A stretch of DNA of 7,591 nt, from contig JAIOQL010000024.1 of NCBI GenBank assembly GCA_021413405.1, positions 1 through 7,591 on the forward strand, read 5' to 3'. Of the stretch, positions 1 to 4,889 are shown in pieces (the stretch's first letter is position 1; each line of letters opens with the position of its first letter). The translations under genes were made by a program, and so were the position numbers. The notes under the pieces are model-generated. The model was not told where the DNA came from. It made no database searches and worked only from the letters and a program-made list of their open reading frames with translations. The stretch comes from Leptospira sp. (GTDB lineage: Bacteria; Spirochaetota; Leptospiria; Leptospirales; Leptospiraceae).

Positions 1-192
1 ACATTTCCTGTTCAGCACGCTTCTGAATGCGTTCTCCCCGGTAAATTCAAGACTGGCCCTGTTTACACGTTTGATACTGAAATCAGAATTAATTAATATA
101 AGCGGTTCAGTAATTGCATCAAGGATGGATTGAAGCTCTGATTTTTCATAGTCATAGGCTCCGCCCTGATTATTCCATACGGTTGGCTCCAT
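1..192 (-). CDS. PAS-domain protein, N-terminal 64 codons (cut by window edge)
   Basis: The first 64 codons of a gene continuing beyond base 1. After about 18 polar residues comes a typical PAS opening: an amphipathic helix (LQSILDAITEPLILIN, residues 20-35), then a strand and turn (SDFSIKRVNRASLEFTG, about 36-52), ending in NRKC, like the xGKxCYE stretch of many sensor PAS domains. There is no signal peptide or membrane segment in the visible part, so a cytoplasmic sensor is likely. A histidine kinase is the commonest architecture, but GGDEF, phosphatase or other outputs are possible and the output domain is not visible. The ATG at 192 is the first possible start: an in-frame TAG lies five codons upstream (208-210). 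No good Shine-Dalgarno precedes it; a hairpin occupies that position instead. It follows secG by 38 bases and is probably co-transcribed with it. Confidence 0.75.
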   Translation of the reverse strand, partial: MEPTVWNNQGGAYDYEKSELQSILDAITEPLILINSDFSIKRVNRASLEFTGENAFRSVLNRKC

Positions 193-211
193 AGCCGGAC
201 AATCCGGCTAT
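191..211 (-). promoter_or_regulatory. Perfect 9-bp hairpin covering the start codon of the PAS gene
   Basis: ATAGCCGGA (191-199) and TCCGGCTAT (203-211) are perfect inverted repeats around a 3-base loop. In the minus-strand transcript the 3' arm contains the A and U of the PAS gene's AUG and covers the place where a Shine-Dalgarno should be. No T run follows on either strand, so it does not look like an intrinsic terminator. Inference: a structure that limits initiation unless translating ribosomes or a factor open it, or a processing or attenuation site between secG and the sensor gene. Confidence 0.5.
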
Positions 212-230
212 GCTCAGATAAAGTAAAGGT

Positions 231-623
231 TTATTTCTTTTGTTCTGGAACTGATGGTGATTGGGTCGCCGGTGTTTTTTGTGGATCAGTTACAGGCTGA
301 GATTTCGAAGCTTCAGCAGGAATAGTAACGGCTGGCAAAGACGATGGATCTGGAACAATGCTTGTTTCGGGAAGAATGGTATCCTGTTTTTTTGCAAATA
401 GGAAGGAAAGAGTCAATGCCAGAATTATGAAGATAATTGCGGAATATCGCGTAGCTTTGGTGAGAACATCAGCACTGGAAGATCCAAATGCAGTCTGGCT
501 TGCACCGCCACCAAATGCACCAAGCCCCCCTCCCCCTTTCCCGGATTGAATCAAAACCAGGAAAATCAAAAAAACAGAGGTCAAAAGAAAAATAGTTAGA
601 ACAGTTCCTATCAAATCTCCCAT
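231..623 (-). CDS. secG: SecG, preprotein translocase subunit
   Basis: SecG is the small accessory subunit of the SecYEG channel in the inner membrane and assists SecA-driven export. The 130-residue product has the family layout: a first membrane helix (about 5-25), the diagnostic cytoplasmic stretch LIQSGKGGGGLGAFGGG (24-40) followed by SQTAFGSSSADVLTKAT, and a second membrane helix (about 61-77). The remainder (78-130) is a Pro/Ser/Thr/Gln-rich tail without hydrophobic segments; many SecG proteins end soon after helix 2, though low-complexity extensions are not rare. The ATG at 623 lacks a clear Shine-Dalgarno. A four-codon frame, ATG-GCT-AAA-TAA, ends on it as TAATG, which may feed ribosomes to it. 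The gene follows tpiA after an unusually long 233-base spacer, so it may be read from tpiA or have its own promoter. Confidence 0.95.
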   Translation of the reverse strand: MGDLIGTVLTIFLLTSVFLIFLVLIQSGKGGGGLGAFGGGASQTAFGSSSADVLTKATRYSAIIFIILALTLSFLFAKKQDTILPETSIVPDPSSLPAVTIPAEASKSQPVTDPQKTPATQSPSVPEQKK

Positions 624-856
624 TATTTAGCCATTGAATCAGGATTTGCTAAAATGGCAATTGTAAAAACGGATAACTTGTGACGGATTTAATCAGGCCA
701 CGTAGCCACAGCGACTCAGAGTATTTTGAATAACGTGAAGTCGTCATTCTGGCAAGTGAAACGCGACCAGAATCTCAATAGAACGGAGTTCTATTTTTTT
801 CTAATTGGATTCCTGCAAAATAACTGATGAAGACTCCGTGTCTCTGTGGCAAGTCT
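624..856. other. tpiA-secG spacer: no gene, several palindromes
   Basis: This 233-base gap interrupts an otherwise tight operon. No frame on either strand looks like a gene. It contains the palindromic block at 743-801 described separately, a GCCAC direct repeat separated by GTA (698-710), and AAGACT/AGTCTT arms (830-835 and 852-857) with a 16-base loop at the tpiA stop codon, a weak hairpin. A TACAAT hexamer on the minus strand (about 40 bases upstream of secG) resembles a -10 box but has no convincing -35 partner. Confidence 0.5.
743..801 (+). repeat. Palindromic block: two adjacent hairpins followed by a T run
   Basis: ATTCTGG (746-752) pairs with CCAGAAT (767-773) across a 14-base loop. 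Immediately after, AATAGAAC (777-784) pairs perfectly with GTTCTATT (788-795) across a 3-base loop and is followed by TTTTTC. The first unit, with its CGTCATTCTGG...CCAGAATC shape, resembles the general class of dispersed palindromes of the CGTCATTCC...GGAATCC type found in many bacterial genomes; copy number cannot be judged from one window. Read on the plus strand the second unit looks like a weak intrinsic terminator, although no plus-strand gene precedes it. On the minus (operon) strand the T run becomes an A run upstream of the stem, so it should not terminate tpiA transcription. Confidence 0.45.
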
Positions 857-1606
857 TTATGGAATGAGCGCCAGATAAGAATCCGTTTTTTGACTTGCCC
901 CACCAACCAGACCACCGTCTATGTTTGGTTTTTCAAGAAGAGATTTAACATTATCCGGCTTAACGGAACCGCCATACAGGATCGGGATAATTTCGCTGAC
1001 CTCAGAACCAAACAGAGACTTCAGCTCAGACCTGACATACGCATGCGCTTCTTCTGCCTGTTCCGGAGTAGCGACTTTTCCGGTTCCAATTGCCCAGACT
1101 GGCTCATAGGCTATAATAATTTTTTTCGCGTCATCATTTGTAATATTTCGCAATCCTTCCACGACCTGTCTTTTTATCACGTCAAAGGTTTTGCCGGATT
1201 CCCGCTCCCCGAGTGTTTCTCCGATGCAGAAAACCGGGATAAAACTTTCCTTGAGACAAAAAGTAATTTTGCGATTGAGAAATTCATCAGTTTCACCCAT
1301 AAATTGTCTCCTCTCAGAGTGACCAATGAGCGCATAACGTATTTTCAGATCCTTCAACTGATCCGTGGAGGTTTCTCCCGTAAAAGCAGCCAGCCCGGAT
1401 GGATAAATATTCTGGCAACCCACATCAACACCTGTTCCTGTGAGAATTTCATTCACTTTCTGCAGATGAAGTGTGCTTGGAAAAACGAGAAGCTGAGCAT
1501 CAGATTTTTTATTCTGAATTCCTTTTTTAATTCCTTCCGCAAGTTCTGTTGCCTGCGCAAGATTGAGATTCATTTTCCAGTTACCGGAGATAATTTTCTT
1601 TCTCAT
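857..1606 (-). CDS. tpiA: Triosephosphate isomerase
   Basis: TpiA interconverts dihydroxyacetone phosphate and glyceraldehyde 3-phosphate in the cytoplasm. The 249-residue product is the usual length for this TIM-barrel enzyme. Catalytic and binding features are all present: GNWKMN with Lys11, the IGHSERR motif with electrophile His96, the AYEPVWAIGTGK segment with the general base Glu168 followed by flexible loop 6, YGGSVKP (211-217) and the phosphate-binding GGLVGGAS (231-238). The ATG at 1606 is preceded by GAGGA five to nine bases upstream, and the N-terminus begins just before the first barrel strand as expected. It starts 15 bases after the pgk stop, so it belongs to the gap-pgk-tpiA unit. 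Nothing is missing or unusual in the protein itself. Confidence 0.97.
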   Translation of the reverse strand: MRKKIISGNWKMNLNLAQATELAEGIKKGIQNKKSDAQLLVFPSTLHLQKVNEILTGTGVDVGCQNIYPSGLAAFTGETSTDQLKDLKIRYALIGHSERRQFMGETDEFLNRKITFCLKESFIPVFCIGETLGERESGKTFDVIKRQVVEGLRNITNDDAKKIIIAYEPVWAIGTGKVATPEQAEEAHAYVRSELKSLFGSEVSEIIPILYGGSVKPDNVKSLLEKPNIDGGLVGGASQKTDSYLALIP

Positions 1607-1621
1607 ACATTCCTCGATTTT

Positions 1622-2806
1622 CTATTTTTCCTTCATAAGGGCAGCAACACCAGGTAATATTTTACCTTCCAGAAATTCAAGAGATGCGCCGCCACCGGTT
1701 GAAATGTGAGTAATTTTATCTTCGACTCCGGCCTTGGCGATCGCTGCAATTGAATCGCCACCGCCTACAACAGACCTGGCAGAAGACTTTGCAATGGCCT
1801 TTGCAATCTGGACGGTTCCATTTGAAAATTTATCCATCTCGAAAACACCCATAGGCCCGTTCCAGAAAATTGTTCCGGCACTTTTAATGACTTTTTCAAA
1901 ATTGGAAATTGTCTTCGGACCAATATCCATACCCATCCATCCGTCAAGGATTCCCATTTTATCTACAGTCTTTGATTTGGCATTTGCGGAAAAGGCATCC
2001 GCAATGACATGATCGACAGGCAACTGAAATTCTATTCCTGCTACACCAGCCTTTTCGATGATCTGGAATGCCTGAACCTCGAATTCTTTTTCAACAAGCG
2101 ATGCTCCAACCGGGACCGCTCTTGATTTGAGGAATGTATATGCCATTCCACCCCCGATCAGCATCACATTCACTTTCGTAAAAAGATTTTTCAATATCTT
2201 CAGTTTACTGGAAACTTTTGCTCCACCTATGATCGCTACAAATGGACGCTCCGGTTTCGTGATCAGGCTCGTCAGCACTTCGATTTCCTTATACATCAAT
2301 GTTCCTGCATAAGAGGGAAGATAATTTGTAATACCTTCCGTGGAAGCATGCGCGCGGTGTGCTGCACCAAATGCATCATTGATATAGATATCTGCAAGCT
2401 CGCTCAACTTTTTTGCAAAATCCGGAGAATTCTCCTCTTCCTCCGCGTGAAACCGGAGATTTTCGAGCAGCATGACTTCCCCATCATTCAATTGCTTTGA
2501 AAGTGCGACTGCTTCCGGACCGACCACATTCTCCGAAAAAACAACTTCTTTTTTTATTATCTCTTTGAATTTCTCATAAACCGGCTTCATTGAATATTTG
2601 GGATTCACCTTTCCTTCAGGCCGACCCAGATGACTCGCTATAACCAGCCTTGCCCAACGGTTGATCAGAAGTTCAATCGTAGGAAGCGTTTTAGAAATTC
2701 TCGTGGTATCTGTTACGACACCATTCTCAATCGGGACATTGAAGTCAACGCGCAGGAAGACTCGTTTTCCTTTTACATCAATGTTTTCAATTCTTGGTAA
2801 ATTCAT
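1622..2806 (-). CDS. pgk: Phosphoglycerate kinase
   Basis: Pgk transfers the acyl phosphate of 1,3-bisphosphoglycerate to ADP, the first ATP-yielding step of lower glycolysis. It has 394 residues, the normal bacterial length. The N-terminal substrate domain carries RVDFNVP (19-25), Arg36 in DTTRI, and ASHLGRPEGK (57-66), followed by MLLENLRF and the AAHRAHAS stretch. The C-terminal nucleotide domain has the IGGAKVSSK segment, FWNGPMGVFE, and GGGDSIAAIAKAG followed by STGGGASLEFLEGK near the end. The ATG at 2806 lies two bases after the gap stop codon; the Shine-Dalgarno AAAGGA is formed by the last codons of gap, which implies translational coupling. Its product is the substrate or product partner of the adjacent gap and tpiA enzymes' pathway. 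Confidence 0.97.
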   Translation of the reverse strand: MNLPRIENIDVKGKRVFLRVDFNVPIENGVVTDTTRISKTLPTIELLINRWARLVIASHLGRPEGKVNPKYSMKPVYEKFKEIIKKEVVFSENVVGPEAVALSKQLNDGEVMLLENLRFHAEEEENSPDFAKKLSELADIYINDAFGAAHRAHASTEGITNYLPSYAGTLMYKEIEVLTSLITKPERPFVAIIGGAKVSSKLKILKNLFTKVNVMLIGGGMAYTFLKSRAVPVGASLVEKEFEVQAFQIIEKAGVAGIEFQLPVDHVIADAFSANAKSKTVDKMGILDGWMGMDIGPKTISNFEKVIKSAGTIFWNGPMGVFEMDKFSNGTVQIAKAIAKSSARSVVGGGDSIAAIAKAGVEDKITHISTGGGASLEFLEGKILPGVAALMKEK

Positions 2807-2808
2807 TT

Positions 2809-3816
2809 TTATCCTTTTGATTTCATAAAACGAACAAGGTCAACAACCCTGTTCGAATATCCCATTTCATTATCATACCAGGAAACCAGTTTGAAAAATC
2901 TGGAATTTAACTCAATGCAGGCATCCGCATCAAAAATGGAGGAAAGTTCAGAACTGATAAAATCCGTAGAAACAACCGCTTCCTCTGTGTAGCCCAAAAT
3001 ACCCTTTAGAGATCCGACCGATGCTTCTTTCATCTTTTTCTTTATCTCTGCAAGTGAAGTTTCTTTCACAGTCCGTACTGTCAAATCAACAACAGATACA
3101 TCCGGCGTCGGGACGCGAAATGCCATCCCGGTGAGTTTTCCGGCTATCTCAGGAATGCAAAGTGCAACAGCTTTCGCCGCACCAGTAGAGGCAGGAATGA
3201 TATTCTGAGCCGCTCCGCGTCCGCCACGGAAATCCTTTTTGGATGGGCCATCTACAGTCGGCTGCGTTGCAGTCATTGCATGAATCGTCGTCATGAGCCC
3301 CTCTTCAATTCCAAAATTATCCAGAACCACTTTCACAAGCGGGGCAAGACAATTGGTCGTGCATGAAGCATTGGATACAATGTGATCGGAGGAATGATTA
3401 TATTTACCCTCGTTCACGCCAAGTACAAAGGTAGGAATTGATTTATCTTTGGCTGGAGCGGAGATGATAACTTTTTTTGCACCGGCTTTGAGGTGTTTCG
3501 AAGCACCTTCCATATCAGTAAACCGGCCTGTTGATTCAATTACATATTCTACACCCAGATCTTTCCATGGAAGTTTTTCGGGCTCCTTTTCTGCAAAGCA
3601 TTTCACTTTTTTGCCATTGATGATTAGATTATTTTCATCGTGTTCAACGGTTCCTTTGAATTTACCGTGTGTAGAATCATATTTAAAAAGATATGCCAGG
3701 TTATCGGGTGTCACAAGATCATTGATCGCAACAAATTCCAGATTCGGATCATTCACTCCAACCCGCAAAACCAACCGACCAATCCTTCCAAAACCATTTA
3801 TGGCAATTTTTGTCAT
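2809..3816 (-). CDS. gap: Glyceraldehyde-3-phosphate dehydrogenase, NAD-type
   Basis: GAPDH oxidises and phosphorylates glyceraldehyde 3-phosphate to 1,3-bisphosphoglycerate. With the ATG at 3816 the protein has 335 residues. It opens with TKIAINGFGRIGR, the NAD-binding Rossmann turn; Asp33 in AINDL occupies the position that favours NAD over NADP. The active site SNASCTTNC holds nucleophile Cys152, and His179 in TTIHAMT is the catalytic base. Also visible are the S-loop region PSKKDFRGGRGAAQNIIP, STGAAKAV, and the conserved end WYDNEMGYSNRVVDL. The frame is open four more codons upstream to a TTG (3828), but that TTG overlaps the GGAGAG ribosome binding site of the ATG, and family members begin at MTKIAINGFG, so the ATG is preferred. 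It is the first gene of the gap-pgk-tpiA operon. Confidence 0.97.
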   Translation of the reverse strand: MTKIAINGFGRIGRLVLRVGVNDPNLEFVAINDLVTPDNLAYLFKYDSTHGKFKGTVEHDENNLIINGKKVKCFAEKEPEKLPWKDLGVEYVIESTGRFTDMEGASKHLKAGAKKVIISAPAKDKSIPTFVLGVNEGKYNHSSDHIVSNASCTTNCLAPLVKVVLDNFGIEEGLMTTIHAMTATQPTVDGPSKKDFRGGRGAAQNIIPASTGAAKAVALCIPEIAGKLTGMAFRVPTPDVSVVDLTVRTVKETSLAEIKKKMKEASVGSLKGILGYTEEAVVSTDFISSELSSIFDADACIELNSRFFKLVSWYDNEMGYSNRVVDLVRFMKSKG

Positions 3817-3820
3817 GACT

Positions 3821-3826
3821 CTCTCC
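3821..3826 (-). promoter_or_regulatory. Ribosome binding site deciding the gap start
   Basis: GGAGAG on the minus strand lies four bases upstream of the ATG at 3816. Its position shows that the start is this ATG and not the in-frame TTG at 3828, whose last base is the first base of the site. Confidence 0.75.
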
Positions 3827-3842
3827 AATTTAGAATTGTTTT

Positions 3843-3871
3843 AATATAGTGCTCCGGACAAACCCGATTAA
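3843..3871 (-). promoter_or_regulatory. Weak candidate promoter for the gap operon
   Basis: On the minus strand TTAATC (3866-3871) and TATATT (3843-3848) are separated by 17 bases, matching the sigma-70 consensus at 3 of 6 and 5 of 6 positions. This would give a leader of about 20 bases. Competing candidates are GATAAT at 3872-3877 with no good -35, and TTGACT at 3935-3940, whose best -10 (TATGTT) is only 15 bases away. The choice among them is inference. Confidence 0.3.
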
Positions 3872-3952
3872 ATTATCGCCTATCCGTATTCCTGAAAGCA
3901 TTTTTTTTAAATCAACATATGTATAGAAAAAAAAAGTCAATTCTTACTATTT

Positions 3953-4140
3953 GTGAACTTTCCTCTTTTGTGGCAAAAACGGGGCATGCCCTGCCGGGCG
4001 ATCCTGATCAAATTAGGCGTTAGATATTGCATTGGTTAAAAAGATATTCCGCTTTTTACGGATCGGCCGACAGGTCGCGCTTTCCGCTCCCGTCATGGTA
4101 AAAAATTAAATTTGGTCAGTGAGCCGACCTAACCATGACG
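3953..4140 (+). other. Palindrome-rich, GC-richer block with a decayed-looking reading frame
   Basis: Between AT-rich flanks this block holds GGGCATGCCC (3982-3991), GCCC/GGGC arms around TGCC (3988-3999), and CGTCATGGT (4091-4099) with its perfect inverted copy ACCATGACG (4132-4140). One plus-strand frame is open from a GTG at 3953 to TAA at 4037-4039 and then, in the same frame, on to TAA at 4128-4130. The translation on both sides of the internal stop looks protein-like (for example KDIPLFTDRPTGRAFRSRHG just after it). It could be a relic of a small gene or one copy of a dispersed intergenic repeat. No ribosome binding site or recognisable family supports a live gene. Confidence 0.3.
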
Positions 4141-4241
4141 CCGCATCAATCGCTCATGCAAAAAAATATTTTAAATTAAGAAATTTCTCTCTTTTTTCCG
4201 TCACAATAGAAACTTTTTTACCTACTCCTCATAGGACGAAG

Positions 4242-4294
4242 GTTCATTGAATCTGCGATGTAAGAAAGCAAATCGATAAACACTTTCAATGAAC
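4242..4294 (+). promoter_or_regulatory. Paired palindromes TTCA(T/A)TGAA upstream of the DUF1564 gene
   Basis: GTTCATTGAA (4242-4251) and TTCAATGAAC (4285-4294) are perfect inverted repeats of each other, and each core is itself a palindrome with an odd centre: TTCA-T-TGAA (4243-4251) and TTCA-A-TGAA (4285-4293). The centres are 42 bases apart, close to four helical turns, and the second site ends 10 bases before the AAGGAG ribosome binding site. Inference: two operator sites on one face of the DNA, possibly for the product of the gene they precede. The alternative is a long-stem RNA hairpin with a 33-base loop in the leader. Confidence 0.45.
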
Positions 4295-4304
4295 GGGAAG
4301 CGCT

Positions 4305-4310
4305 AAGGAG
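4305..4310 (+). promoter_or_regulatory. Ribosome binding site of the DUF1564 gene
   Basis: AAGGAG, a strong Shine-Dalgarno, lies eight bases upstream of the ATG at 4319. It fixes this start and supports expression of the gene as a separate plus-strand unit. Confidence 0.75.
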
Positions 4311-4318
4311 AATCAGCT

Positions 4319-4882
4319 ATGGAAAAATCTGAATTTGTCAGAACGAATTTTATAATAACAAATAAGTGGACAAACAGGGTAAACTATAATGTTCTAAAAA
4401 ATACTTCATCAACTCTTAACATACCTCAGAGACTTGTTCCCTATCTTGAAGAACGGGCCGGAACGTCAAATCAGCTTAGAATGTATCTGCATTCACTTTT
4501 AGATAAATACAGATTTATTTGCTATTCAGGGAATTTACCGGGTCATCGAGGAGTAAAGACAAAGTTTCAGGACAAAGGACAAAGTGTGCAAAGAAAAGAT
4601 TTTCGTCCCTTCAATGGAGATTGGGCTGAATTGAAAATTATTGCTGCCATGCATAATTCTTCTGCAACTTACATATTCGTTCTTTTGCTGGAATTGGATG
4701 CAGGCGAAAGCGGTGAAGTGATGGCAAAAGTGATGAAGGGCGTAGTTCCGACCGACCTCCTCGAACACCCAATCGCTTTCACACAGACTCTTTACAGAAA
4801 CCGGTCGATCTTACGTAAATACTCCCGGTTCGGAAACAGCTTCTACTATTTCGACCGAATGCAAAAATCCTATCCCGGATAA
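4319..4882 (+). CDS. DUF1564-family protein, possible tandem ribbon-helix-helix DNA-binding protein
   Basis: A 187-residue protein resembling DUF1564, a Leptospira family of unknown function. Matches from memory are the stretch YLHSLLDKYRFICYSGNLP (57-74), the VKTKFQDKGQSVQRKDFRPFNGDWAEL region (79-105), and the FVLLLELD block (120-127). Reading it for fold, STLNIP (31-36) followed by two helices (38-47 and 50-64, split by a GTS turn) has the strand-helix-turn-helix plan of a ribbon-helix-helix unit. QRKDFRP (91-97) followed by NGDWAELKIIAAM and SSATYIFVLLLELD looks like a second one. A single chain with both could act as a built-in dimer; this is inference. There is no signal peptide or membrane helix, and the C-terminal 50 residues are basic and aromatic. 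It is the only plus-strand gene and converges with the GerMN-like gene at a 5-base gap. Confidence 0.75.
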   Translation: MEKSEFVRTNFIITNKWTNRVNYNVLKNTSSTLNIPQRLVPYLEERAGTSNQLRMYLHSLLDKYRFICYSGNLPGHRGVKTKFQDKGQSVQRKDFRPFNGDWAELKIIAAMHNSSATYIFVLLLELDAGESGEVMAKVMKGVVPTDLLEHPIAFTQTLYRNRSILRKYSRFGNSFYYFDRMQKSYPG

Positions 4883-4889
4883 CAGGATT
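4863..4889 (-). terminator. Hairpin with T run at the convergent junction
   Basis: On the minus strand AATCCT (4884-4889) pairs with AGGATT (4866-4871), enclosing a nested ATC/GAT stem around CGG, and a run of five T follows at 4863-4867, partly within the stem. This fits a terminator for the helicase-amidase-GerMN operon. It overlaps the stop codons of both converging genes. In the plus direction the stem is followed only by ACTTTCTG, a weaker T-rich tail, so it may act poorly for the DUF1564 transcript. Confidence 0.5.

Noticed and set aside
358..549. Plus-strand frame with a proline-rich end antisense to secG
   Set aside because: The proline run is the complement of the glycine-rich SecG motif, so it is a shadow.
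623..685. Twenty-codon minus-strand frame ending at the secG start (…ILANPDSMAK)
   Set aside because: It is bounded upstream by a stop, and its only start is the ATG four codons from the end. A protein remnant cannot be shown; only the minimal frame overlapping secG is kept as a finding.
830..857. AAGACT/AGTCTT arms after the tpiA stop as a terminator
   Set aside because: Only six pairs with a 16-base loop and no T run on the operon strand, so termination here is not supported.
827..1657. Long plus-strand open frame of 276 codons antisense to tpiA
   Set aside because: It lies opposite a certain tpiA gene, has no ribosome binding site or family resemblance, and its composition (Phe, Arg, Cys-rich) is typical of an antisense shadow.
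3817..3828. Four-codon N-terminal extension of gap from a TTG
   Set aside because: The TTG overlaps the GGAGAG ribosome binding site of the ATG at 3816, and the family begins at the ATG.
3449..3844. Plus-strand open frame of 131 codons antisense to gap
   Set aside because: It covers the 5' part of an unmistakable gap gene and shows no recognisable domain or start signal.
4221..4260. GGTTCATTGAATC looks a little like a tRNA T-loop
   Set aside because: No acceptor, D or anticodon arms can be drawn around it, and the bases are better explained by the paired palindromes.
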